This document shows positions 5,924-13,270 of a DNA stretch of 13,408 nt, one piece after another. The stretch comes from UBA5972 sp964480735 (GTDB taxonomy: Bacteria; Pseudomonadota; Alphaproteobacteria; Rhodobacterales; Rhodobacteraceae). Each line of letters starts with the position of its first letter. Position 1 is the stretch's first letter. Position numbers and translations under genes: made by a program. A model generated the notes under the pieces. It was given only the letters and a program-made list of their open reading frames with translations, did not search any database and was not told where the DNA came from. The stretch spans positions 1 to 13,408 of the forward strand of contig CAYZQS010000070.1 of NCBI GenBank assembly GCA_964480735.1, read 5' to 3'.

Positions 5924-7015
5924 ATGCCAAAAGACGATGCGATCTGGGCGCTGGGCTGTATGTCAGGCACGTCGATGGACGGGGTTGACGCGGCGATGGT
6001 TCTGACTGACGGCATTGAGGTTTTTGAGTTTGGCGCAACCGGGTTTCGCCCGTACAGTGAGAACGAACGTAAAATCATCCGTGCAGCACTTGGCCAGTGG
6101 CCAAAGGGTGAGGTGGTGCCGATGGCAGCCGCGGTTGTCGAGGCGGCGCACCTGCAGCTGATCGCACGCTTTGGCGGCGTCGATCTGGTGGGGTTTCATG
6201 GACAGACTTTGGCCCATGATCCAGATGGTCGACACACCCATCAAGCCGGCAACGGCGCGGATCTGGCCCGGGCCTGTGGCCATGACGTGGTTTGGGATTT
6301 TCGCAGCGCAGATGTAAATGCCGGCGGGCAGGGGGCGCCGCTGGCGCCGTTTTATCATTTTGCCCTGGCGCGGCGGTTGGGGCCGGAACCGGTGGGATTT
6401 TTGAATATCGGCGGTGTCGGGAATTTAACGTTTGTTGACGCTGAATGTGCAGGTCCGACAGACACCGGGGCGCTGCTGGCCTTTGATACCGGTCCCGGAA
6501 ACGCACTGCTTGATGACTTTATTCGTATGCGCACGGGTCTTGCCTGTGATTACGGCGGGGCGCTGGCGGCTGCGGGACAGGCAGACCAGCAGGTTGTCAG
6601 CCGATTTCTGCAGCATGGGTATTTTGGGCAACCGGCACCAAAATCGCTGGATCGAAATGAATTTGCTCTGCTTGCTAAAGCCGTGCGCGCGCTGAGTGAC
6701 ACGGACGGAGCAGCAACGCTGAGTGCCTGTTCTGTGGCGGCGGTTGCGGCCGGGTTTGCCGCTGCCAACAAAGCGGTGGCGCGGGTTTTGGTTTGCGGTG
6801 GGGGGCGCAAGAATGATCACATAATGGCGCGGCTTGCCGAAAGCCTGCCGGTGCCGGTTGTAAATATTGATGACGTGGGTTTTGACGGAGACATGCTGGA
6901 AGCGCAGGCGTTCGCTTATCTGGCCGTGCGCAGCAAAAACGGTTTGGCGCTTACCGCGCCGGGAACCACCGGTGTTAAAACTGCGGTTTGTGGCGGCGTA
7001 TTAAGCTGTAGTTAA
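5924..7015 (+). CDS. anmK: Anhydro-N-acetylmuramic acid kinase
   Basis: A 363-residue cytoplasmic sugar kinase of the ASKHA fold. It opens the 1,6-anhydro ring of anhydroMurNAc recovered from cell-wall turnover and phosphorylates it to MurNAc 6-phosphate, a step in peptidoglycan recycling. Family motifs in order are GCMSGTSMDGVD (11-22, ATP loop), GFHGQT (90-95), DFRSADVNAGGQGAPL (125-140), NIGGVGNLT (161-169) and AFDTGPGN (186-193, with the expected catalytic Asp188), then a CGGGRKN block and EAQAFAYLAVR near the C-terminus. The ATG at 5924 is chosen because the first conserved strand begins directly after it and a purine-rich GGGAAGG precedes it. In-frame codons further upstream at 5789 run through tyrS. 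It diverges from tyrS and converges on eno. No amgK, murQ or nagZ is in the window. Confidence 0.96.
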   Translation: MPKDDAIWALGCMSGTSMDGVDAAMVLTDGIEVFEFGATGFRPYSENERKIIRAALGQWPKGEVVPMAAAVVEAAHLQLIARFGGVDLVGFHGQTLAHDPDGRHTHQAGNGADLARACGHDVVWDFRSADVNAGGQGAPLAPFYHFALARRLGPEPVGFLNIGGVGNLTFVDAECAGPTDTGALLAFDTGPGNALLDDFIRMRTGLACDYGGALAAAGQADQQVVSRFLQHGYFGQPAPKSLDRNEFALLAKAVRALSDTDGAATLSACSVAAVAAGFAAANKAVARVLVCGGGRKNDHIMARLAESLPVPVVNIDDVGFDGDMLEAQAFAYLAVRSKNGLALTAPGTTGVKTAVCGGVLSCS

Positions 7016-7020
7016 GCGGA

Positions 7021-7062
7021 GGCGCGTGCCGCGCCATTACCTTTTCTCGACCCCAAAGGGTC
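7021..7062 (+). terminator. Tandem hairpins between anmK and eno
   Basis: Six bases after the anmK stop come GGCGCG-TGC-CGCGCC (7021-7035), followed by the T-rich stretch CCTTTTCTC, and then GACCC-CAAA-GGGTC (7049-7062). The first is a fair terminator for anmK. The second is symmetrical and could act for the convergent enolase transcript. A third short stem, CGCG-CCG-CGCG, lies at 7071-7081. Confidence 0.5.
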
Positions 7063-7070
7063 TTGGGATG

Positions 7071-7105
7071 CGCGCCGCGCGGGGATATTTATACCAATAA
7101 GAAGC
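7071..7105 (-). terminator. GC stem plus AT-rich motif after enolase
   Basis: Directly downstream of the minus-strand enolase stop is a segment reading, on the plus strand, CGCGCCGCGCG, then GGGGATATTTATACC, then AATAAGAAG. From memory this resembles a sequence that recurs 3' of genes in Rhodobacteraceae chromosomes, so I read it as a lineage-typical gene-end motif. Function as a terminator is an inference. Confidence 0.3.
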
Positions 7106-7108
7106 GGG

Positions 7109-8383
7109 TTATTTCAGGATCGATTTTCCGGCGTAAACGGCGGTTTGTCCCAGAGTTTCCTCTATCCGGATCAACTGGTTGTATTTGGCCAGCCGGTCAG
7201 AGCGCGACAGGCTGCCGGTTTTGATCTGCCCACAATTTGTAGCCACGGCCAGATCGGCGATGGTGGCGTCTTCGGTCTCGCCCGAGCGGTGGCTCATCAC
7301 GCAGGTGAAATTGGATTTATGGGCCATGTCCACGGCGTTCAGAGTTTCCGTCAGGGTGCCGATCTGGTTGACCTTGACCAGCAGCGAGTTGCCGCAGTTT
7401 TCTGTGATACCGCGTTTTAGGCGGTCCGGGTTGGTGACAAACAGATCGTCACCCACCAGCTGGATTTTGCTGCCCAAAAGTTCGCTTAGGGCCCGCCATC
7501 CGTCCCAGTCGTCTTCGCTCATTCCGTCTTCGATGGAAAAAATCGGGTAATTTGCCACCAGATTTGCCAGATATGCGGCGTTTTCATCTGAACCCAGCAC
7601 TTTGCCCTCGCCGGTCATGTTGTATGTGCCGTTTTCGAAATATTCGGTGGCGGCGCAATCCAGCGCAAGGTGGATGTCCTGCCCGGGTTTATAGCCGGCC
7701 TTTTCAATCGATTTCATGATGAAATCAAGTGCTTCGGTGGTGGAGGACAGGTTGGGGGCAAAGCCGCCCTCGTCGCCGATACCGGTGTTGTGCCCGGCAG
7801 CCGACAGTTCCGACTTGAGCGTGTGAAACACTTCCGCGCCCCAGCGAATGGCCTCGCTCATGGTTTCGGCGGCCACCGGCATGATCATGAATTCCTGAAT
7901 GTCGATGGGATTATCCGCGTGCTCGCCTCCATTGATGATGTTCATCATCGGCACCGGCAGGATATGGGCGGACGGACCGCCCACGGCGCGGTAAAGCGGT
8001 TGGGCAGTGGAATTTGCAGCCGCTTTGGCCACCGCCAGCGAAACGCCCAAAATGGCGTTGGCGCCAAGGCGGGACTTGTTGACGGTGTTGTCAAGATCGA
8101 TCATCGCCTTATCCACCGCCGCCTGATCGGTGGCATCCCGCCCGTCCAGTTCGTTGGCGATTTCCCCGTTCACCGCGGCCACGGCCTTTTGCACGCCTTT
8201 GCCGCCAAAGCGCTTTTTGTCGCCATCGCGCAGTTCCACGGCCTCATGCGCCCCGGTCGAGGCCCCTGACGGCACGGCGGCGCGGCCAAAGGCGCCGTCT
8301 GTCAGGCTGACATCCACCTCCACCGTGGGATTGCCGCGGCTGTCCAGAATTTCGCGGGCGGAAATGGTTGAAATTTTGCTCAT
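7109..8383 (-). CDS. eno: Enolase (phosphopyruvate hydratase)
   Basis: A 424-residue glycolytic enzyme interconverting 2-phosphoglycerate and phosphoenolpyruvate. All active-site parts are visible: the mobile loop SGASTGAHEA (39-48), Glu164 in IQEFMI, the acid Glu205 in GDEGGFAPN, the magnesium ligands Asp242 (LDCAA), Glu285 (SIEDG) and Asp312 (VGDDLFVTN), the base Lys337 (LLVKVNQIGT), the signature SHRSGETEDATIADLAVA (364-381), and Lys388 in GQIKTGSLSRSDR. Length matches the family and the ATG starts directly at the usual MSKI. An AAGG lies about ten bases upstream. The upstream neighbour on the same strand, an EamA transporter, ends 72 bp away, and no strong dedicated promoter is visible in that gap. 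Convergent with anmK. Confidence 0.98.
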   Translation of the reverse strand: MSKISTISAREILDSRGNPTVEVDVSLTDGAFGRAAVPSGASTGAHEAVELRDGDKKRFGGKGVQKAVAAVNGEIANELDGRDATDQAAVDKAMIDLDNTVNKSRLGANAILGVSLAVAKAAANSTAQPLYRAVGGPSAHILPVPMMNIINGGEHADNPIDIQEFMIMPVAAETMSEAIRWGAEVFHTLKSELSAAGHNTGIGDEGGFAPNLSSTTEALDFIMKSIEKAGYKPGQDIHLALDCAATEYFENGTYNMTGEGKVLGSDENAAYLANLVANYPIFSIEDGMSEDDWDGWRALSELLGSKIQLVGDDLFVTNPDRLKRGITENCGNSLLVKVNQIGTLTETLNAVDMAHKSNFTCVMSHRSGETEDATIADLAVATNCGQIKTGSLSRSDRLAKYNQLIRIEETLGQTAVYAGKSILK

Positions 8384-8455
8384 GTGACATTTGCCTTTGA
8401 TGCTGAATTTGCGCCGTGTTTAACGCGGGTGCCGGTGAAGGGAAAGACCACAGGG

Positions 8456-9316
8456 TCAGGCTTTTTGCCGGTTTTCACGGGCAAAGGTATAAAGGCCCGA
8501 CACTATGATGATTGCACCACCCAGTATCGTCCACAGGTCGGGGTTTTCGCGAAACACCACTGCGCCAATGACGATGGCAAACAGAATGCGGGTATAGCGA
8601 AACGGCGTGATAACAGCCACATCGCCCATGCGCATGGCGCGGGTGAGGGTGTAATATCCGGTAACATCAAGCAGAACCGCACCAGCAAGGGCGGCCCATT
8701 CGCCGGAGTCTGGCATAACCGCTGGACCGTTCAGCGATAGCAAAATCGCACCAGCGGGCACAATCGCCAGAAACCCGTAGGTGCCAAGGCGGATTGATGA
8801 CAGGGATTTCGGCGCGGCGCGGGTGGCCAGATCGCGCATGGACAGGCCGACAACCGCCAGAACCGCAAACAGCGATGCCGTTTCAAATCCGGCCAGACCG
8901 GGGCGGATGATGATCAGAACGCCAATCAGGCCAACCGTTATAGCGCTCCACCGGCGCCAGCCAACGGCTTCTTGCATGAATAGTGCCGCACCCAGCGTGA
9001 CCGCCAGCGGGGTGGCTTGCAGTATCGCCGAAACCGTGGAAATCGGCGTTAAGGCAAGTGCTGTGACAAAACCAAACGTGCCGATCATTTCGCCAAGGTT
9101 TTTGATCAGAATGACCGGCGAAAAGAAATCGCGGGTAATAACCGCCTCGCCGCGCGAGATTGCCCAGATGGCAAAGATCAGCGACCCGCCAATGCCGATC
9201 ACCAACAGGATTTCGCCCACGGGAATGCGCCCCGAGACGCCTTTGATAAACATATCAGCCAGCGCAAAACCGGCCATAGAGGCCACCATCAGCCCGATGC
9301 CGCGCAGGTTTTCCAT
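8456..9316 (-). CDS. EamA/DMT-superfamily transporter (first copy)
   Basis: A 286-residue inner-membrane protein made of two EamA repeats with about ten membrane helices. Hallmarks are GIGLMVASMAGFALADMFIK at the first helix, LALTPISTVSAILQATPLAVTLGAALFMQE at the end of the first repeat (about residues 88-117), and VITPFRYTRILFAIVIGAVVFRE in the second. DMT proteins export or import metabolites; the substrate cannot be read from sequence. Two ATGs six bases apart are possible (9322 and 9316). I chose 9316 (MENLRG) because GGAT sits at better spacing and homologues as I know them begin there. It lies 53 bp after fur and 72 bp before eno on the same strand, so it may share a transcript. It is only distantly similar to the second DMT gene at 11198. 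Confidence 0.88.
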   Translation of the reverse strand: MENLRGIGLMVASMAGFALADMFIKGVSGRIPVGEILLVIGIGGSLIFAIWAISRGEAVITRDFFSPVILIKNLGEMIGTFGFVTALALTPISTVSAILQATPLAVTLGAALFMQEAVGWRRWSAITVGLIGVLIIIRPGLAGFETASLFAVLAVVGLSMRDLATRAAPKSLSSIRLGTYGFLAIVPAGAILLSLNGPAVMPDSGEWAALAGAVLLDVTGYYTLTRAMRMGDVAVITPFRYTRILFAIVIGAVVFRENPDLWTILGGAIIIVSGLYTFARENRQKA

Positions 9317-9369
9317 TCGCATGTATCCGAAAAATATACGCCTGTTACCGGCGCGCGGGGCGACGTTGA

Positions 9370-9795
9370 TCAGTCCTTTGTCGCCTTGTCAAGCGGCACG
9401 CCAAACAGCTCCATTTTGTGGCCGCGCAGGCGGTAGCCAAGGCGCTTGGCAATCTTTTCCTGCAAGGCTTCCAATTCGGGATCGACAAACTCGATCACCT
9501 CGCCCGTCTGAATATCAAACAGGTGGTCGTGGTGTTCACGGTCTGCGTCCTCGTATCGCGCGCGACCGTCGCCAAATTCAAGCCGCGCAAGAATGCCAAG
9601 TTCCTCAAACAGCTTGACCGTGCGGTAAACCGTGGCAATGGAAATGCCTGGGTCAATTTCAGAGACCCGGGCATAAATTTCTTCCACATGCGGGTGCCCG
9701 TCAAAGCCCTGCAGCACTTGCGCGATCACTTTACGCTGGTCCGTCATGCGCAGACCCTTGGCGATCGTGCGGTCCAAAATGGTGTCTGTCGTCAT
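9370..9795 (-). CDS. fur: Fur-family metalloregulator (Fur/Mur type)
   Basis: A 141-residue DNA-binding regulator. The winged helix includes GLRMTDQRKVIAQVL (14-28) and the recognition helix SIATVYRTVKLFEELGIL (52-69). The dimerisation domain has metal-ligand candidates His34, His36, Glu82, Glu88-His-His-Asp-His92, Glu103, Glu108 and His126. There are no cysteines, so the structural zinc CxxC sites of E. coli Fur are absent, as is typical for the alphaproteobacterial Fur/Mur group, which in several species senses manganese more than iron. TVYRTVKLF and VIEFxxPELEALQE match that group and not Irr (GLRPTRQR type) or Zur. The ATG is preceded by AGGG. It lies 67 bp after the antiporter gene, with its own candidate promoter in the gap. 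Whether it controls iron or manganese uptake cannot be decided here. Confidence 0.92.
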   Translation of the reverse strand: MTTDTILDRTIAKGLRMTDQRKVIAQVLQGFDGHPHVEEIYARVSEIDPGISIATVYRTVKLFEELGILARLEFGDGRARYEDADREHHDHLFDIQTGEVIEFVDPELEALQEKIAKRLGYRLRGHKMELFGVPLDKATKD

Positions 9796-9821
9796 GGTTG
9801 CCCTGTCTCTGGCTGGGCGCC

Positions 9822-9850
9822 AGAATATGGAAACCGCGACGAAAATCCAA
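9822..9850 (-). promoter_or_regulatory. Candidate fur promoter
   Basis: On the minus strand TTGGAT (9845-9850) and TATTCT (9822-9827) are 17 bases apart, placing a transcription start about 20 bases before the fur ATG. The match is moderate (3/6 and 4/6). It would allow fur to be expressed apart from the upstream antiporter. A short CTGG-GCG-CCAG palindrome lies just downstream of the -10, near the expected transcription start; I do not recognise a classical Fur or Irr box. Confidence 0.3.
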
Positions 9851-9862
9851 CTGGTTTCATGG

Positions 9863-11110
9863 TCACATCAACCCCGGCTCGCGGCCAAGGCGTTTGGCCA
9901 GCGGGGCAACAGTCAGGCCCTGAACGATGATTGAAAACAAAACAACAATATAGGTGGCTGTCAGGATCAAGGGTTTCCATTCGCTGTCAGGCAAAGACAG
10001 GGCCAAAGCCACGGATATACCGCCCTTCAGTCCGCCCCATGTCATGATCGGGATCACATCGCGCGGGAAAGACCGGAACGGGCGCAGCATCAGGATGGGC
10101 ACGGATACGGCTGTAAGGCGGGCCACCAGCGACAGCCCGATGGCGATGGCGCCCGCTTTCAGCGCATCCATTGAAAAGGCCACCGCCAGCACTTCGACCC
10201 CGATCAGCAGGAACAGGATGGCGTTCAGGATTTCATCGATCAATTCCCAAAATGCGTTCAGGTAATCGCGGGTTTGTTCTGACATGCCGTGCTTCATGCC
10301 AACGTCTCCGATGAACAATCCCGCGACCACGGCCATAATTGGCCCTGACATGTGCAGGGTAACCGCCAGTTCGTAGCCGCCAAAGGCCAGGCCAAGGGAC
10401 AGCAACACCTCCAGCGCGTAATCGTCTATGCGTTTCATCAACTGGAAGGTCAGCCAACCCAATATGCCGCCAAGAACCGCTCCGCCAACCGCTTCCTGCA
10501 GGAACAAACGCAGGGCCTCTGTCAAGCCCGAGGCATGGCTGCCCGCAGTGGGAAAGGCAATGCCCGCGAGCACCAGAAAGAATACGTAGCCAACGCCGTC
10601 ATTGAACAGGCTTTCCCCGGCGATCTTGGTTTCCAGCGTTTTGCGCAGTTTGGCCTGCCTTAGAACGCCCAAAACAGCCACCGGATCGGTTGGCGAAATA
10701 AGCGCCCCAAACACCAGCGCCACCAAAAGCGGCATGCCGGTGATCCAGCTAAAGCCAACACCCGCGACGATAGTGGACAGAGCTACGCCAATGGTGGCCA
10801 TCAGTGCGACAACCCATGCCTGGGCACGCAAATCGCCCAGTTTGACGTGCAGCGCTCCGGCAAAAAGCAAAAGCCCCAGCATGCCTTCCAGCAGGGCGTC
10901 GGAAAAACCGATGTCCTTTACAAACGCGCGCAGTATTTCTGAAATGCCAAGATCGGGCAGGATCCAGTTCAAACCCATAACGCCCAACGACGCCATCAGC
11001 GCCACAACCAGAATGCCGATAGAGGCGGGCAGGCGCAAAAAGAAATAGTTGAACGCGCCAAACAATCCGGCCAGCACAATCAACAGGGCGGCAACTTGTA
11101 AAACTGTCAT
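9863..11110 (-). CDS. NhaP-type Na+(K+)/H+ antiporter (CPA1 family)
   Basis: A 415-residue polytopic inner-membrane protein with about twelve helices, exchanging sodium or potassium for protons in pH and salt balance. CPA1 hallmarks are LLLFAGALHVKL (80-91), the ion-site helix ALISPTDPVAVLG (136-148, with Asp142), GESLFNDGVG (165-174, with Asp171) and, near the end, TWGGLKGGISVALALSLP. Length is that of the short NhaP group without a large cytoplasmic tail. The ATG at 11110 is chosen because the first helix (MTVLQVAALLIVLAG) begins there and AGG lies seven bases upstream. An in-frame ATG at 11344 would add 78 hydrophilic residues read from the antisense of the neighbouring transporter and is rejected. 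It diverges from the second DMT gene by 87 bp and is followed by fur. Ion preference is not evident. Confidence 0.94.
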   Translation of the reverse strand: MTVLQVAALLIVLAGLFGAFNYFFLRLPASIGILVVALMASLGVMGLNWILPDLGISEILRAFVKDIGFSDALLEGMLGLLLFAGALHVKLGDLRAQAWVVALMATIGVALSTIVAGVGFSWITGMPLLVALVFGALISPTDPVAVLGVLRQAKLRKTLETKIAGESLFNDGVGYVFFLVLAGIAFPTAGSHASGLTEALRLFLQEAVGGAVLGGILGWLTFQLMKRIDDYALEVLLSLGLAFGGYELAVTLHMSGPIMAVVAGLFIGDVGMKHGMSEQTRDYLNAFWELIDEILNAILFLLIGVEVLAVAFSMDALKAGAIAIGLSLVARLTAVSVPILMLRPFRSFPRDVIPIMTWGGLKGGISVALALSLPDSEWKPLILTATYIVVLFSIIVQGLTVAPLAKRLGREPGLM

Positions 11111-11197
11111 GTTTTGCCTGCTGGTTGGTTTTGCTGGCGTCCCATAACATGACTTTTGTGGGTTTTGAATGCGCAATCGGGTTGACGACTGTGGCAA

Positions 11198-12306
11198 ATG
11201 GCTTTCTGTCTGGTTCTGAATAATGGGAGAAGCGTCATTCGCAAAGGCCGTATTGATCTGTTTGGTGCCGTGGTGCTGGTTTTGTTTTCCATGTCGCTGG
11301 GCCTGAACCAGGTGTTGATCAAGCTGGTCAACGGTGGGTTGCATCCGGTGTTTCAGGCCGGCATCCGCTCGGCGATTGCGCTGATCGTGGTGCTGCTGGT
11401 CATGCGCTGGCGGNNNNNNNNNNNNNNNNNNNNNNNNNNNNNNNNNNNNNNNNNNNNNNNNNNNNNNNNNNNNNNNNNNNNNNNNNNNNNNNNNNNNNNN
11501 NNNNNNNNNNNNNCGGCATCCGCTCGGCGATTGCGCTGATCGTGGTGCTGCTGGTCATGCGCTGGCGGAGTGTGCGGCTGGTGTTTGACGATGGATCGCT
11601 GTGGCCCGGTATCTTGTGCGGCACGGTTTTTGCCATAGAATTTGTCTTCCTGTTCATCGCCCTTGATCACACCAGCGTTGGTCGGGCGTCGGTGATATTT
11701 TACTCCATGCCCGTTTGGCTGGCGCTGGCCGCGCATTTTCTAATTGCCGGGGAGAAAATGACGATGCGGCGCGGCATCGGGCTTGTTCTGGCCGTCGCGG
11801 GCGTCGGATTGGCGATGAGCGGCAAGACGGTCGGGCAAGCGTCACTGCTGGGGGATGTACTTGCACTGATCGCCGCGATGCTGTGGGCGGTTATTGTGCT
11901 GATTGTACGCACGACCAGCTTGGGCAAATCAAAGCCGGAGCAACAGCTGTTATATCAACTGGTGGTTTCTGCCGCGTTGTTGTTGCCACTGTCGTATTTC
12001 GCTGGCGACTGGTTGCGCGATCTGCAGGTCTGGCATCTGGGGCTGCTGGCGTTTCAGGCCATTGGTATCGTCGGTATCGGCTTTTTGGTCTGGTTTTGGA
12101 TCCTGTCGATCTATCCGGCATCGGACATGGCGTCGTTCAGTTTTCTGTCGCCGGTTTTTGGAGTGCTTGCCGGATGGGTGATACTTGACGAGGCCGTAGG
12201 CGTGTCAATTATCGGGGCTTTGGCGTTGGTGTCAGTGGGGATCGTTTTGATCAATTACCGGCAAAAAACACCTAAAGCCGCGCCAACCGATCTGTCAGAA
12301 GGTTAA
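11198..12306 (+). CDS. EamA/DMT-superfamily transporter (second copy), split by an assembly gap
   Basis: Two in-frame pieces flank a 100-N run. The left piece has GRIDLFGAVVLVLFSMSLGLNQVLIKLVNGGLHPVFQAGIRSAIALIVVLLVMRWR; the right resumes after the repeated bases with SVRLVFDDGSLWPG and continues through two EamA repeats to KAAPTDLSEG. The 55 bases on each side of the gap are identical. Removing one copy plus the Ns (155 positions) yields a continuous 317-residue protein, normal for the family with about ten helices, so the gene is most likely intact. The GNQ-type first helix and LDHTSVGRASVIFYSMPVWLAL are typical DMT blocks; substrate unknown. The start is uncertain: ATG 11198 has no good Shine-Dalgarno, whereas GGGAGA at 11225-11230 sits six bases before an in-frame ATT at 11237, where the conserved region begins. 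The 3' end overlaps the convergent nucleoside hydrolase gene. Confidence 0.87.
11359..11413 (+). repeat. Left copy of the 55-bp gap-flanking direct repeat
   Basis: This begins CGGCATCCGCTCGG and ends CATGCGCTGGCGG, immediately before the Ns. It is identical base for base to 11514-11568. It encodes part of helix two of the DMT transporter. I interpret it as the end of one contig whose terminal k-mer was not merged with the next. Confidence 0.97.
11414..11513. other. Scaffold gap of exactly 100 Ns
   Basis: One hundred unknown bases, the conventional placeholder for a gap of unspecified size. Because the flanks overlap by 55 identical bases, the true gap length is probably zero or negative. Confidence 0.98.
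11514..11568 (+). repeat. Right copy of the 55-bp gap-flanking direct repeat
   Basis: Identical to 11359-11413. It continues directly into AGTGTGCGGCTGG, which carries on the DMT reading frame in the phase set by the left piece once one copy is removed. Confidence 0.97.
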
Positions 12307-13207
12307 AAAAGCCGTCCGCATCTATGCCGCCCATAAAGGTAACATTGGCGCGGCGTCCGCTGACCCGCCACCAATCAGCAACCGTCATGCCCAGCGTCAG
12401 GTTTGAAGCCGTTTCAATTTCCACGTTGATGTGACGGCCCGTAAACAATTCCGGTAGCAGCAGATAGGCAATCACCGTCGGGTCGTGCAGCGGCGCACCG
12501 TCTGAGCCGTATTTTTCGCGGTCAAAACGCTCAAAGAAATCGGTCATTTGGGCAACCGCGACACCAACCGGCGTTCCCAGCGCCCGAAAGGCGTCGTTGC
12601 GGGCCTTGGTCACCAGCGCTTTGTGGGTGACATCCAGCGGCATCATTACAATGTCTACGCCGGATTTCATTACAATATCAGCGGCTTCCGGATCAACGTA
12701 TATGTTAAATTCCGCCGCCGGAGTAATATTACCACCCTCAAAATACCCGCCACCCATCAGGACAATCTGTTGAATTCGCGGGGCAATGTCAGGCTCTTTT
12801 AGCAGAGCATTGGCGATGTTTGTCAGCGGGCCAAGCGGGCACAGGGTTACCGTTTTGCTTGGTTCGTTGAGCAGGGTTTCAACTATGAAATCAACGGCGT
12901 GGCCGTCTTGCAGCGGCATCGTCGGGTCCGGCAGGTCCGGCCCGTCAAGCCCGGTTTTGCCATGCACATGTTCCGCCGTCACCAGTTTGCGCGACAGGGG
13001 TGCGGCGCAGCCGGCGAAAACTTTTGTATCCGTCCGCCTTGCCAGTTCGCAGATGATCAGCGCGTTCTTTTGCGTCAGTTCCAGCGGCACATTGCCGGCG
13101 ACCGCCGTGATGCCAAGAACATCCAGTTCCGGACTGGCAAACGCCAGCAGGATGGCAACCGCGTCGTCCTGCCCGGGATCCGTGTCGATGATAATTTTTC
13201 GCGCCAC
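12272..13207 (-). CDS. Nucleoside hydrolase (inosine/uridine-preferring family)
   Basis: A 311-residue calcium-dependent hydrolase that splits the N-glycosidic bond of ribonucleosides to base and ribose. Visible hallmarks are the N-terminal metal site IIIDTDPGQDDA (5-16, with Asp10, Asp14 and Asp15), Asn39 in AGN, HGKTGLDG (82-89), the substrate block EFNIYVDPEAA (166-176) and the catalytic HDP at His241-Asp242, which falls at the same numbers as in the Crithidia enzyme. The start chosen is GTG at 13207, giving (M)ARKIIIDTD, where family members normally begin. An ATG at 13252 would add 15 atypical residues. Its last 35 bases overlap the convergent DMT gene. The exact nucleoside preference is not visible, but uridine/inosine or purine nucleosides are likely. 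With psuKG it makes nucleoside salvage a theme at both ends of the window. Confidence 0.94.
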   Translation of the reverse strand: MARKIIIDTDPGQDDAVAILLAFASPELDVLGITAVAGNVPLELTQKNALIICELARRTDTKVFAGCAAPLSRKLVTAEHVHGKTGLDGPDLPDPTMPLQDGHAVDFIVETLLNEPSKTVTLCPLGPLTNIANALLKEPDIAPRIQQIVLMGGGYFEGGNITPAAEFNIYVDPEAADIVMKSGVDIVMMPLDVTHKALVTKARNDAFRALGTPVGVAVAQMTDFFERFDREKYGSDGAPLHDPTVIAYLLLPELFTGRHINVEIETASNLTLGMTVADWWRVSGRRANVTFMGGIDADGFFNLLTDRLARL

Positions 13208-13270
13208 TGTAACTGCCCAAAGCGGTGAATTAAGCCACCAAGCTGGCAACATCGGCCGGACTTGTCCAGC

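Noticed and set aside
5857..6078. A 74-residue N-terminal extension of tyrS from an upstream ATG
   Set aside because: It is read from the antisense of anmK and lies before the usual TyrRS start. The ATG at 5856 gives the normal length.
8781..9617. A 278-residue plus-strand open frame across the first EamA gene and fur
   Set aside because: It is the complement of two well-supported genes and is rich in Arg, Pro and Ser, as antisense frames of GC-rich genes are.
9370..9795. Irr-type (heme-responsive) or Zur identity for the Fur-family regulator
   Set aside because: Irr has a GLRPTRQR-like start and a different recognition helix. Here TVYRTVKLF and the HHDH block with no cysteines match Fur/Mur.
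11111..11344. A 78-residue N-terminal extension of the NhaP antiporter
   Set aside because: The added residues are hydrophilic and antisense to the second EamA gene. The first membrane helix starts at 11110.
11414..11568. A true pseudogene or tandem duplication in the second EamA gene
   Set aside because: The duplicated 55-mer abuts the N-run exactly on both sides and the frame closes perfectly when collapsed, which fits an assembly overlap far better.
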